From: G963708325 sp963708325
Lineage (GTDB): Bacteria > Actinomycetota > Thermoleophilia > Solirubrobacterales > 70-9
DNA length: 64,000 nucleotides
Assembly: GCA_963708325.1 (NCBI GenBank)
Contig: OY970203.1
Location: 2,294,001-2,358,000, forward strand
Direction: 5' to 3'
Each line of letters opens with the position of its first letter. Position 1 is the first letter of the stretch. Shown piece by piece: positions 1-8,070 of this stretch. Made by a program: the position numbers and the translations under genes. The notes beneath the pieces were generated by a model that was given only the letters and a program-made list of their open reading frames with translations, was not told the DNA's origin and ran no database searches.

Positions 1-818
1 TCAACGAGGTCGCGGGCGGGCGCAAGCTGCTCGAGGCGGCGCGCTCGCGCGCCGAGCGGGGGGCCGCGCTCGCCGTCGTCGCCCCGCAGAACCAGCCGGC
101 CGTCGGCCAGCTGATCGACACCGACGAGCTGCGCGAGGCCGCCCAGAGCCGCGTCGACGTCACCCTCGCGGTGCTGTCGGAGTTCGGCGTCGACGCCGGC
201 GGCGACGTCCTCGACCCGAACCCGGCCCTGGCGCTGGATGACGCCGTGCGGATGTACAGGCCGGACGAGATCCTGATCTCGTGCCTGGCCGACACCCGCT
301 TCGGTCTGTTGCGCCGCGATCTGGTGGAGTGGGCGAAGGACCGCTATGACGCTCCGGTCGTGCACATCCCCGTCCGCATCGAGGACGACGCGATCCGCTG
401 GGACGTCACCCACACGCTCGTCGTCGCCACGCAGACGGTGGCGAGCGGCGACCTGATCGGCCACCTGAAGCGCAAGGCCTCGGAGGCACCCCACCGCTAC
501 ACCTTCATCTGCCCGCGCTCCGGGGCGATCTCGCGCGGCGAAATCTGCCAGCGGCTGGCCCGCACGCTGGCCGAGCTCTACCGCGCCGACGTCGACGCCA
601 CCGGCCAGCCGATGAGCCCGGCGCCGCTGGTCGCGGTGGAGAACGCGATCGCCCACTACCGGGTCGACGAGATCCTGATCTCCACCTTCGCCGGCGAGGA
701 GTCGCGCTGGCTGCAGGAGGACGTCGTCGGCAAGGTGCGGGAGATGACGACGCTGCCGGTCGAGCACCTCGAGGCGGGGCGCGAGTCCGAGCCGGAGCCG
801 GCGGCGGCGGGCGTCTAG
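1..818 (+). CDS. Tandem universal-stress-like Rossmann protein, 5'-truncated
   Basis: The reading frame is open from base 3 and runs into the window from upstream, so the N-terminus is missing; the stop is at 816-818. Two homologous halves are visible, each with a strand-loop pattern ending in DEILIS (RPDEILIS in the first, RVDEILIS in the second), followed by a helix with Trp/Leu and a PV-H strand. This is the pattern of small actinobacterial universal-stress-like proteins, here duplicated in one chain. It ends nine bases before the oxidase subunit III gene and may be co-transcribed with it. No catalytic residue is evident; the function is unknown. The fold call is inference from the repeated motif. 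Confidence 0.6.
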   Translation, partial: NEVAGGRKLLEAARSRAERGAALAVVAPQNQPAVGQLIDTDELREAAQSRVDVTLAVLSEFGVDAGGDVLDPNPALALDDAVRMYRPDEILISCLADTRFGLLRRDLVEWAKDRYDAPVVHIPVRIEDDAIRWDVTHTLVVATQTVASGDLIGHLKRKASEAPHRYTFICPRSGAISRGEICQRLARTLAELYRADVDATGQPMSPAPLVAVENAIAHYRVDEILISTFAGEESRWLQEDVVGKVREMTTLPVEHLEAGRESEPEPAAAGV

Positions 819-827
819 GGGGGAACG

Positions 828-1439
828 ATGGAGAGCGCATCCGTCGCCGTCGACCACCACCACGGCCCCCCGGAGGCCCACCAGAGCTCGCGGATCGACC
901 GCCAGACGCTCGGCATTCTGCTCTTCATCGTCTCCGAGGTGATGCTGTTCGGCTCGTTCTTCGCCGCCTACTTCTTCATCCGGGTCGTCGTCAACCCGCC
1001 CGCCTGGCCGCCGCACCCCTACGAGCTTCCGGTCGCCGTGGCTGGGATGAACACCGCGATCCTGGTCTCCTCGAGCTTCACGATGCACTGGGCGCTGGAG
1101 TCGGTTCGGCGCGGCAACCGGCGCGGGCTCAAGCTCGGCCTGGCGGCCACCTGGCTGCTCGGCGCCACCTTCCTGTTCATCCAGCTCAACGAGTACGTCC
1201 ACATCGGCTTCAGCGCCCGCGACCAGGCGTTCGGCTCGATCTTCTACGGGCTCACCGGGCTGCACGGCGCCCACGTCACGGTCGGCCTGATGCTGCTCGC
1301 GTTCGCCAACATCCGCGCCTGGCGCGGCCATTTCGGACCGGAGGCGGAGAAGCATCTCGGCGTCGAGGTGGCGGGGATCTACTGGCACTTCGTCGACGTC
1401 ATGTGGATCATCGTCTACACGACGGTCTACGTCCTCTAG
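828..1439 (+). CDS. ctaE: Cytochrome c oxidase subunit III (heme-copper oxidase family)
   Basis: A 203-residue multi-pass membrane protein of COX3 type. Recognisable family segments are LGILLFIVSEVMLFGSFFAAY near residue 30 (first membrane helix), FYGLTGLHGAHVTVGL in the middle and YWHFVDVMWIIVYT at the C-terminus. A G-rich ribosome binding site (GGGGGGAA) precedes the ATG. Subunit III carries no redox cofactor; in known oxidases it stabilises subunit I and proton uptake. It is separated from the subunit I/II operon by the cytochrome c and CBS genes and faces the other way. Unlike subunits I and II of this locus, it shows no obvious loss of family residues. Confidence 0.92.
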   Translation: MESASVAVDHHHGPPEAHQSSRIDRQTLGILLFIVSEVMLFGSFFAAYFFIRVVVNPPAWPPHPYELPVAVAGMNTAILVSSSFTMHWALESVRRGNRRGLKLGLAATWLLGATFLFIQLNEYVHIGFSARDQAFGSIFYGLTGLHGAHVTVGLMLLAFANIRAWRGHFGPEAEKHLGVEVAGIYWHFVDVMWIIVYTTVYVL

Positions 1440-1525
1440 CGCCGCCTGCGTCGGCCGTCGGTCGAGCGGTTTGGTACCCCATGGGCTACCGGATCCTTCA
1501 TCCTTGCCGCAGTTAGGCTGATCGC

Positions 1526-1744
1526 ATGCGCAACCCGCTGCGCTCCGAGGCGGACGCCTTCCGACTGCTGGTCGTGATCGTCTGCGCCGCCGCCGCCGTG
1601 ATCGCGCTGACGCTGCTCACCCGGCCGCTCTTCGGAGCCCTGCTCGGCTTGGTCCTGGTCTGCGTCGCGGCCTGGCGGCTGTGGGGCTGGCTGCGCGAGG
1701 GTCTGCGCGAGCCCCCTACTTCGAGCCGCCGCCCACCGACTTGA
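1526..1744 (+). CDS. Small two-helix membrane protein
   Basis: A 72-residue protein with two hydrophobic segments (about residues 13-30 and 33-50) separated by a short RPLFG turn, then a basic, proline-rich tail. It lies between ctaE and the cytochrome c gene and overlaps the 3' end of the latter by 29 bases on the opposite strand. No family was recognised. Position suggests a small accessory protein of the respiratory locus, but this is only inference, and a short ORF by chance cannot be excluded. Confidence 0.45.
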   Translation: MRNPLRSEADAFRLLVVIVCAAAAVIALTLLTRPLFGALLGLVLVCVAAWRLWGWLREGLREPPTSSRRPPT

Positions 1745-2450
1745 GCAGGTAGTCGACGAGCTGCTTGAGCTGGTCGGGGGGCAGGCTCTTGAACGTCTGC
1801 GGCATCACGTTCGGGGGATAGCCCTTCGCGATCTTCGCGTTGGGATCGACGATCGACTGCGTCACCTCCGCCGCGGTCTGGCCGGGAAGCACCTTGTCGA
1901 GGTCAGGCCCGGTGGTGCCGGTGCTGCCGGCCGCCTTCAGGGTGTGGCAGCTGCCGCAGCCCTGGGTGGCGAAGACCTGGGCGCCGGGGCCGCCCGCCAC
2001 GGTCGGCGGCTTGATCCCCGGCACGCCGGCGACGCTGGCGACGTAGGCGGCGACGTCCGCGGCGTCCTGGCCCTGGACCAGCTCCGGAGGCATGTAGATG
2101 TCCGTCTGCTTTGCCGTGGCCGGCCGCGGGTTCTCGATCTGGGCCTTGACGATCCCCTCGAAAGTGTCCTGGTCCATTCCCGACGCCCGCGCCTGGGCGA
2201 AGGCGTCGTCGAGGTTGGGACCGACCTGGGCCTGCGTCCCGGCCTCCTTCAGCGCGTGGCAGGTGCCGCACTTCTGCACGAAGAGGGCGCGCCCCTTTGG
2301 CTTGTCGGCGTTCTCCTGCAGGTCGCAGCCGCTCAGGGCGAGCAGCGCCGTGGCGGCGCAGGCGGCGATCGCCGCAGCGCGGGCGCGGCGGCCGAGGGGC
2401 TTGGCTGGGGGGCGGCGGAGCAAGGACGTCTCGGTTCGGGGTGGCGGCAT
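1716..2450 (-). CDS. Diheme cytochrome c lipoprotein
   Basis: A 244-residue exported cytochrome. A basic N-terminus and hydrophobic segment end in a lipobox LSGC (Cys42), so the protein is probably lipid-anchored outside the membrane. Two c-type heme sites follow: CGTCH at residues 61-65 and CGSCH at 165-169, with candidate methionine axial ligands in IYMPPE (Met120) and NVMPQ (Met216). The frame stays open upstream, but the ATG at 2450 gives a proper signal sequence and lies in the intergenic gap shared with the divergent CBS gene. It is the likely electron carrier of the neighbouring oxidase-like complex. That is notable because the subunit II of that complex has lost its CuA site. Confidence 0.85.
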   Translation of the reverse strand: MPPPRTETSLLRRPPAKPLGRRARAAAIAACAATALLALSGCDLQENADKPKGRALFVQKCGTCHALKEAGTQAQVGPNLDDAFAQARASGMDQDTFEGIVKAQIENPRPATAKQTDIYMPPELVQGQDAADVAAYVASVAGVPGIKPPTVAGGPGAQVFATQGCGSCHTLKAAGSTGTTGPDLDKVLPGQTAAEVTQSIVDPNAKIAKGYPPNVMPQTFKSLPPDQLKQLVDYLLKSVGGGSK

Positions 2451-2598
2451 CCTAACCTGCCCGCCCGCGCCGAAAGCGGGCAGCGGGGCCGGCCGTCCCC
2501 GCTCGCGCCGCGGTCGGATAAGGTTGAGCCGATCCGCACGACGGGCACGCCTGTGGTGCGCCGTCGCGGCGGAGCCGAATCCCAGCCGGAGGAGGCCG

Positions 2599-3000
2599 AT
2601 GGAGGTACGGGAGGGCATGTCGAGCGTGATCCTGGTCGTCGGGCCGGGCCACAGCGTGCGCGAGGCGGCCACGAAGATGACCGAGAAGGGCACCGGGGCG
2701 GCGCTCGTCTTCGACGACATGTCGCCGGCGCCGCGGATCATCACCGAGCGCGACGTGTTGAAGGTGGTCGGCAGCGGCAAGGACCCCGACGGCGAACGCG
2801 TCGGCGACCACATGAGCGACAGCGTGATCTCGGTCGCTCCCGACTGGAGCCTGGAGCGGGCCGCGGCGGAGATGGTCAGGCGCGGCATCCGCCACCTGGC
2901 GGTGGTGGACGGCGGCGAGCTGGTCGGCGTGCTGTCGATGCGCGACATCGTTCGCTGCTGGACGTCGGAGGGTGCGACGTCTGGCATGACGCCCCCGTAG
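2599..3000 (+). CDS. Tandem CBS-domain protein
   Basis: A 133-residue protein made of two CBS motifs. The first has the ITERDVLKVVG signature near residue 48 and the second VGVLSMRDIVR near 113. The ATG at 2599 is chosen because a clear GGAGGA Shine-Dalgarno sequence lies 4-8 bases upstream. Stand-alone CBS pairs usually bind adenosine nucleotides and act as energy sensors or regulators. No partner domain is fused here. It is transcribed divergently from the diheme cytochrome gene and could sense energy status, but its target is unknown. Confidence 0.8.
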   Translation: MEVREGMSSVILVVGPGHSVREAATKMTEKGTGAALVFDDMSPAPRIITERDVLKVVGSGKDPDGERVGDHMSDSVISVAPDWSLERAAAEMVRRGIRHLAVVDGGELVGVLSMRDIVRCWTSEGATSGMTPP

Positions 3001-3124
3001 GCGGCTGCAAACCGTCGCCTGGCTTTGTCCTCGGTCGGCCGGCTCAGTCACGCACGCATCCAGTGCGCTCCCTTCACCGGCCTCCCTGCGTCCGCGCCAG
3101 GCTTGGTTTTCGCCGCCTAGCCTT

Positions 3125-3397
3125 TCAGCGGTCGCGCGGGGGGAGGGGCGGCAGCACGGCGGAGGTCTCCTGCGAGTGGCGCGGGAGGCGCTGGTAGTCC
3201 TGGCGGGCGCCGCGGTACCAGCGCACGGCGGCGACCAGAGCGATCGCCGCGCCGACGATGACATAGGCACGGCCGGGGACGATCAGGCTGCCGAAGATCC
3301 CGACGAGCGCCAGCGCCAGCCCGAGTGCGATGAACGCCGGCAGCCACGACGGCTGCGGCGGGTAGACCAGCTCGGTCGGCTCGGGCGGCTGGGCCAT
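3125..3397 (-). CDS. Small two-helix membrane protein at the end of the oxidase operon
   Basis: A 90-residue protein with a proline-rich N-terminus (MAQPPEPTELVYPP) and two membrane helices, then a basic proline-rich tail. The ATG overlaps the stop of the preceding small ORF (TGATG), indicating translational coupling. Size, topology and position as the last gene of the ctaC-ctaD-ctaA-ctaB operon suggest a small oxidase subunit (subunit IV-like) or assembly factor. No diagnostic motif of CtaF was seen, so the family assignment stays open. Confidence 0.65.
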   Translation of the reverse strand: MAQPPEPTELVYPPQPSWLPAFIALGLALALVGIFGSLIVPGRAYVIVGAAIALVAAVRWYRGARQDYQRLPRHSQETSAVLPPLPPRDR

Positions 3398-3507
3398 CAG
3401 GCGATGTAGAGGATCGCGAAGAGGAAGCCGAGCGCGAACATCGCCACGGCGAACGTGGCCGCCCACAGGCTCGCCCTGATCGCCCGGTCTGCGCGCGCCC
3501 GGTCCAC
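3397..3507 (-). CDS. Putative 36-residue single-helix membrane protein
   Basis: A short frame starts with GTG at 3507, 13 bases after the ctaB stop, and ends in TGA at 3397-3399, sharing bases with the ATG of the next gene. The product has a charged N-terminus (MDRARADRAIRA) followed by one hydrophobic helix rich in Ala, Phe and Leu. Tight packing between two genes of one operon and the helix supports it. The lack of a clear Shine-Dalgarno site speaks against it. Small single-helix subunits are common in respiratory oxidases, so an accessory subunit is plausible. Confidence 0.45.
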   Translation of the reverse strand: MDRARADRAIRASLWAATFAVAMFALGFLFAILYIA

Positions 3508-3520
3508 TATGGCGTTTCTA

Positions 3521-4468
3521 TCAGATCAACCGGTCCGCGGCCATCGCGCAGAACAGCAGCGCCAGGTAGGCGAGCGAGGCGAGGTGGAGGCGCAGGGCCG
3601 CGGCTCGCGACGGATGGGCGCGCAGGTGCTCGGCAAAGCCGATGAAGGCGGCGCCGAGGACGAGCGCCACAGCGAGATAGAGGCCGCCGAACAGCCCGGT
3701 CGCCCACGGCCCCACCGTGACGGCGACAAGCAGCACCGAGTAGGCGAGCACCTGCCGGCGCGTCGCCGCCTCGCCGCGCACGACGGGCAGCATCGGCACG
3801 CAGGTGCGTGCGTAGTCGTCCTTGATCAGCAGCGCCAGCGCCCAGAAGTGCGGCGGCGTCCACACGAGGACGATCGCGAACAGCCACAGCGCCTGGGCCG
3901 ACAGCCCTCCCGTCGCCGCCGCCCAGCCGACCAGCGGCGGCAGCGCCCCCGCGGCGCCGCCGATCACGATGTTCTGCGGCGTCAGCGGCTTCAGCCACAG
4001 CGTGTAGACGAACACGTACCCGAGCAGCCCGGCGGCCGCGAGCGCCGCCGACAGCGGGTTGACCGCCAGCGCCAGCTCCGCCGCCGCGGCGACGCCGAGG
4101 GCGATCCCGAATGCGAGGCCGCGGCGCGGCTCGATGCGACCGCTGGCCAGGGGCCGCATGCGGGTACGGGCCATGCGCGCGTCGCGCTCGCGTTCGACGT
4201 AGTGGTTGATCGCGCCGGCGCCGCCGGCGGCCAGGTAGCCGCCGACCATCGTCGCCAGCACCGTTGCCAGCGCCGGGCCGCTCGGGTCGGCCACGTACAT
4301 CGCCGCCACGGTCGTCAGCAGCAGCAGGGAGATGATCCGCGGCTTGGTCAGCGAGACGTAGTCGGCGACGACGCTCAGCGCCGGCCGCCGCCCGCCGGCG
4401 GGGACCTGCGCCGCGCCGGCGGCCCCGGGCTGGGGAATCGTGCGGGGTGGGGCTACGCCGGCTTCCAC
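3521..4468 (-). CDS. ctaB: Protoheme IX farnesyltransferase (heme O synthase)
   Basis: A 315-residue UbiA-family membrane prenyltransferase that converts heme B to heme O. Visible signatures are the Asp-rich prenyl-diphosphate site, with N at the start of NHYVERERDARMARTRMRPL, and the second conserved loop with YTLWLKPLTPQNIVIGG and GALPPLVGW. The GTG start at 4468 is preceded by AAGGAG with 5-base spacing and overlaps the end of ctaA by 16 bases, so the two genes are coupled. The start is also the first plausible one upstream of the conserved LTKPR segment. It supplies CtaA with substrate, showing that the locus makes heme A. Confidence 0.92.
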   Translation of the reverse strand: MEAGVAPPRTIPQPGAAGAAQVPAGGRRPALSVVADYVSLTKPRIISLLLLTTVAAMYVADPSGPALATVLATMVGGYLAAGGAGAINHYVERERDARMARTRMRPLASGRIEPRRGLAFGIALGVAAAAELALAVNPLSAALAAAGLLGYVFVYTLWLKPLTPQNIVIGGAAGALPPLVGWAAATGGLSAQALWLFAIVLVWTPPHFWALALLIKDDYARTCVPMLPVVRGEAATRRQVLAYSVLLVAVTVGPWATGLFGGLYLAVALVLGAAFIGFAEHLRAHPSRAAALRLHLASLAYLALLFCAMAADRLI

Positions 4469-5484
4469 CCGGGCTCCTTGGGCTGGGCCGCCGCTGCGGC
4501 GAACGAGAGGTCTGGCTGGGGCGCGCGAACGAGCGAAAGCGCGGCGACCAGCGTCGCCGACCACAGCAGGGTCGCCGTCGCCAGGTGGGCGACGACGAGC
4601 CCGGGGTGCTTGCCCAGCCACACGTTCATCGCTCCGAGCAGTATCTGAAGCAGGAGCAGCGCCGCCATCACCGCGAACGGGGCGAGCGGCACTCCGCGCC
4701 TCCAGGCGAGCGCGAACAGCGCCAGGATCGCGACCGCCGTGGCGTACATGAACGCGCGGTGGGTGAGGTGGATGTCGACGAAGCGCGAGCGTCCCCACGG
4801 AAAGAACGATTCCTGGCACTTCGGGAACTCCCGCCCGCAGGCCAGGTGGGCGCCGCCGCGCGGCGCCGCGGCCGCGACCTCGGCACCGTGCTTCTCGGTC
4901 CCGGCGATGTAGCCGCCGGCCACGATCGTGCAGAACAGCAGCGCCGTGGCCGCCACCGCCAGCGCCCGCATCCCGCGCCCGGCGGCGACGGCCGGCTCGG
5001 GGCGCTCCTCGCGGGCCGTCCAGGCGAGCGCGATCAGCAGGCCGAGCAGCAGCATCGCCAGCCCGAGGTGGGCGGCGACCAGGGCCTCGTCGAGGTTGTT
5101 CTCCACCGTGAGGCCGCCGAGCGCCGCCTGGGCGAGGACGAGCGCCGCCGCGGCGATGCTGCCCCTGACGAGGAAGCGGTGCGACCGCAGGCCGCGAAGC
5201 GCACGCCAGACCATCGCGGCGATCAGCACCACGACGACGCTGGCGAGGATCCGGTGCGTGTACTCGACGATCGCGTTGGCGTCCACCAGGGGGACGACGC
5301 GTCCGCCGCAAAGCGGCCACCCGTGGGTGCCGCTGCCGGCCTGGCCGCAGCCGAGCCCGGAGTCGCTGACGCGGACGACGCCGCCGACTACCACCAGCAT
5401 GAAGGTGGCGGCGACGGTGACGTATGCCAGCCGGCGAAACCGATCGAGCTCCGTTCCGGCCGCCCGGCCCGCGAGGCGGTTCAT
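4453..5484 (-). CDS. ctaA: Heme A synthase
   Basis: A 343-residue membrane protein of the COX15/CtaA family with eight predicted helices in two four-helix halves. The four heme-ligand histidines are present (EYTHR, AAHLGL, LTHRAF, VVAHLA), as is the conserved Glu of the EYTHR motif. Two extracytoplasmic Cys pairs, as in many Gram-positive CtaA proteins, are visible: GLGCGQ with PLCGG, and LACGRE with PKCQ. It oxidises heme O to heme A. It starts four bases after the stop of the subunit I gene. All key residues are intact here, in contrast to the oxidase subunits it sits with. Confidence 0.9.
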   Translation of the reverse strand: MNRLAGRAAGTELDRFRRLAYVTVAATFMLVVVGGVVRVSDSGLGCGQAGSGTHGWPLCGGRVVPLVDANAIVEYTHRILASVVVVLIAAMVWRALRGLRSHRFLVRGSIAAAALVLAQAALGGLTVENNLDEALVAAHLGLAMLLLGLLIALAWTAREERPEPAVAAGRGMRALAVAATALLFCTIVAGGYIAGTEKHGAEVAAAAPRGGAHLACGREFPKCQESFFPWGRSRFVDIHLTHRAFMYATAVAILALFALAWRRGVPLAPFAVMAALLLLQILLGAMNVWLGKHPGLVVAHLATATLLWSATLVAALSLVRAPQPDLSFAAAAAQPKEPGWKPA

Positions 5485-5488
5485 GCGG

Positions 5489-7213
5489 TCAGGCTACCGG
5501 TGTCTCCTCCGGGGCGTCCGAGCTCCGAGCGGGCGCCGGCCGCCGCGGCGGGCGCGGGCTGCGATGCTCGATCGCGTCGCGGATGTCGCGCAGCGGCTCC
5601 GCGCTGCGGACGTCGGGGACGACGTCGAAGTTGTGCTCCGGCGGCGGCGACAGCGCGAACCACTCCAGCGTGGCCCCGCCCCACGGGTCGTGTCCGGTCT
5701 CCGCCCCCTTGCGGGCCGAGTGAACCAGGTTGCCGATCGACATCAGCACGCCCGCGGCGAGCACGCAGGCGCCGATCGACGACACCAGGTTGTAGCCGGA
5801 GATCCCGAGACCGGAGAAGTAGGTGTAGAGGTCGACGGGCTGGCCCCGCAGGCCGGCGAGCAGAAGCGGCGCCGCGGTGGCGTGGACGCCGACGAGCATC
5901 GTCCACATCGACAGCCGGGCCAGGCCCTCGCCGCCGGTGCGGCCGGTCATCTTCGGCAGCCAGTGGTAGAGCGCGGCGAAGCCGCCGAAGCCCGCCGCCC
6001 CGAACATCACGTAGAAGGTGGCGCCGGTCGCCGTTGTCGTGTCGCCCAGCTGCCAGCCGACGGGGACGACGGATAGCGCCAGCTCGACGCACAGCCCGAT
6101 CGAGATCGTGCTGATCGCGGCGACGGCGTAGAGCAGCGGCGCCCGCGTCCGTACCGCGCCGCCGGACAGGGTCGCCACCCAGTTGACGACGAGCACTCCC
6201 ACCGGGATCGCGCAGAGGCAGGCGCAGGCCATCGCGAAGTAGAGGAAGCCGATCCGGATCGGCGCCGAGTACATGTTCTGCATCCAGGCGAGCAGGCCGA
6301 GCGCGCAGAGGGCGATCATCGCCGTCGCCAGCGTGCGGTGCCCGAACGAGGGCTTGCGCGAGAACACCGGCAGGATCTCCGAGATCGCGCCGAAGGCGAA
6401 CACGAGCGTGACCAGGTAGGCGCCGGTGTAGAAGAACCAGCTGAGGTGCTGCCAGAGGATCGGCGCGCCGCCCTCGCCGGCGTCGAAGAACACCCCGGAG
6501 AAGTTGCGGTCGATCATCAGCATCGTCACCGCCGCCAGCATCACCGGGCCGATGACGAGCATCGTCCAGGCCCAGATCGCCGCCGCCCAGGAGAAGATCG
6601 GCACCCGCCGCCAGACCATTCCCGGGGCGCGCATCGTCCGCAGGGTGGCGATCAGGTTGATCGCGAAGCAGACGAACCCCAGCGTCGCCAGCCCGACGCC
6701 GACGAGCCACACGTCGACCCCGTTGTTGGCGAGGAAGGCCGTCTCCGAGAGGGGCGGCAGCGGGTTCGTGCCCCCCTCCGTGGGCGTCCACAGGAAGCTC
6801 GCGTACATCGCCGTGCCGCCAGCCAGGTAGAGCCACACGGACAGCAGGCCGAGCCGCGGCAGGGCGCTGCCCCGGCTGCCGATTTGGAGCGGCACCACGT
6901 AGCTGATCAGCCCGGCGGCCAGCGGCAGCGCGAACAGGAATACGACGGTGGCGCCGTGGACGGAGAGCAGCCGGTAGAAGGTGACCGGGGTGAGCAGCGT
7001 GTTCTCGGGGACGATCAGCTGCAGCCGCATCAGCACCAGCTCGACGAGCGCGAGCACGCAGAAGCCGAGCGCGGCGCCGATGAACACCGTGCCGACCGCC
7101 TTGTGGTCGCCGCTGGTCGTCAGCCGCACCCAGCCGGGACGCCGGCGCGGCACGCCGTCGGCGACCAGCTCCGGGCGGGCGGGGGCGAGGGTTGGCGTCT
7201 CGAGGGCGCTCAT
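5489..7213 (-). CDS. ctaD: Heme-copper oxidase subunit I paralogue lacking catalytic ligands
   Basis: A 574-residue, about 12-helix COX1-family protein. Family landmarks are clear: SVHGATVVFLF with the first heme-a histidine (His86), PLQIG, WQHLSWFF, EILPVFSRKP, NWVATLSGG and PKMTGR. However, the GHPEVY site reads YTGAYL (CuB His to Thr263, Tyr to Leu267), the HH pair of WAHHM reads WMQNM (Gln312, Asn313), and the HFH pair binding hemes a3 and a reads ATF (Ala398, Phe400). The D-channel Asp is Gly115, the K-channel Lys is Leu341 and the propionate Arg pair is Val460-Asp461. The frame is intact and starts directly after the subunit II stop. Oxygen reduction by the usual mechanism appears impossible; the real function is unknown. 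Confidence 0.9.
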   Translation of the reverse strand: MSALETPTLAPARPELVADGVPRRRPGWVRLTTSGDHKAVGTVFIGAALGFCVLALVELVLMRLQLIVPENTLLTPVTFYRLLSVHGATVVFLFALPLAAGLISYVVPLQIGSRGSALPRLGLLSVWLYLAGGTAMYASFLWTPTEGGTNPLPPLSETAFLANNGVDVWLVGVGLATLGFVCFAINLIATLRTMRAPGMVWRRVPIFSWAAAIWAWTMLVIGPVMLAAVTMLMIDRNFSGVFFDAGEGGAPILWQHLSWFFYTGAYLVTLVFAFGAISEILPVFSRKPSFGHRTLATAMIALCALGLLAWMQNMYSAPIRIGFLYFAMACACLCAIPVGVLVVNWVATLSGGAVRTRAPLLYAVAAISTISIGLCVELALSVVPVGWQLGDTTTATGATFYVMFGAAGFGGFAALYHWLPKMTGRTGGEGLARLSMWTMLVGVHATAAPLLLAGLRGQPVDLYTYFSGLGISGYNLVSSIGACVLAAGVLMSIGNLVHSARKGAETGHDPWGGATLEWFALSPPPEHNFDVVPDVRSAEPLRDIRDAIEHRSPRPPRRPAPARSSDAPEETPVA

Positions 7214-8014
7214 CTACTGCTCCGCCTCGGCCCGCGGATTGGGGGACGCCGCGACGATCCTGGCCGCGAACGCCTGCGCCTTCTGGATGTCGCGCTTCTG
7301 CTGCGCAATCCATGACTTGTAGGCGGCCGGGCTGACGACCTTGACGGCGCCGCGCATCACCGCGTAGGACTGGCCCGAGTAGGCGGCGGACTGACCGTCG
7401 TAGACGCCCTCGCGGTCGGCCCGGAACCAGGTGTGGTTGATCCGCCCAGGGACGGCGTCGAACTTGCCCCCCAGCGAGGGGATCCACCAGCGGTGGACGA
7501 CGTCGGTCGAGTCGAGCGCGAGGTCGACCGTCGTGTTCACCGGGACGACCAGCTGCTCGTAGGAGAAGGCGCCGTTCGGATAGGTGTAGCGCCACAGCCA
7601 CTGCTGGCCCGCCACGCTGATCCTCAGCGGCTTGGCGCCCGAGCCGGAGACGGTCCGCGCCTTCTCCGCGAAGACGATCCCGACCACGAATACCCCGACC
7701 GCGATCACCGCCATCGCCGCGGCGGCGCGAGTCTGCGCCCTCGGCGTGCCGCGCACGCGGGCGGGGGTGCGGCCGCGCTCGGCGCGGTTGCGGAGCACGA
7801 CCCAGACGAGGGCGACGTTCACCGCGATCGCGATCAGGCCGGCGATTGCGACCACCACCTTGTAGACGTGGTCGATGTCGGATGCGTTCGGCGACCGCGG
7901 GTCCCGCGGGGCCACCGTGTTGGCGAGCGCGTCCGGGACCGCCAGCGCCAGGGCGAGGACGAGGGCTCCCGCGAGCAGGGCGACGAGACGTGGTCGGGTG
8001 AGGGGCCGCGGCAA
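7214..8014 (-). CDS. ctaC: Heme-copper oxidase subunit II paralogue without CuA site
   Basis: A 266-residue exported COX2-family protein: signal-like helix (about 10-31), two membrane helices (about 52-75 and 97-116) and a cupredoxin domain. The domain keeps GQQWLWRYTYP (aromatic electron-entry region) and DVVHRWWIPSLGGKFDAVPG, including the first CuA histidine (His174). The usual CAExCGxxHxxM loop reads SAAYSGQSYAVM: both cysteines are Ser (209, 213), Glu is Ala211 and the second His is Tyr217; Met220 remains. A binuclear CuA centre cannot form. It heads the operon, with its stop abutting the subunit I start. Its body resembles cytochrome c oxidase rather than quinol oxidase CyoA, though CyoA proteins also lack CuA. 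Confidence 0.9.
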   Translation of the reverse strand: MPRPLTRPRLVALLAGALVLALALAVPDALANTVAPRDPRSPNASDIDHVYKVVVAIAGLIAIAVNVALVWVVLRNRAERGRTPARVRGTPRAQTRAAAAMAVIAVGVFVVGIVFAEKARTVSGSGAKPLRISVAGQQWLWRYTYPNGAFSYEQLVVPVNTTVDLALDSTDVVHRWWIPSLGGKFDAVPGRINHTWFRADREGVYDGQSAAYSGQSYAVMRGAVKVVSPAAYKSWIAQQKRDIQKAQAFAARIVAASPNPRAEAEQ

Positions 8015-8070
8015 GGCGCGAGCATTCTATTCGCACCCGCACGTCGCATCGGCCCACTAATCTGGGCGGC

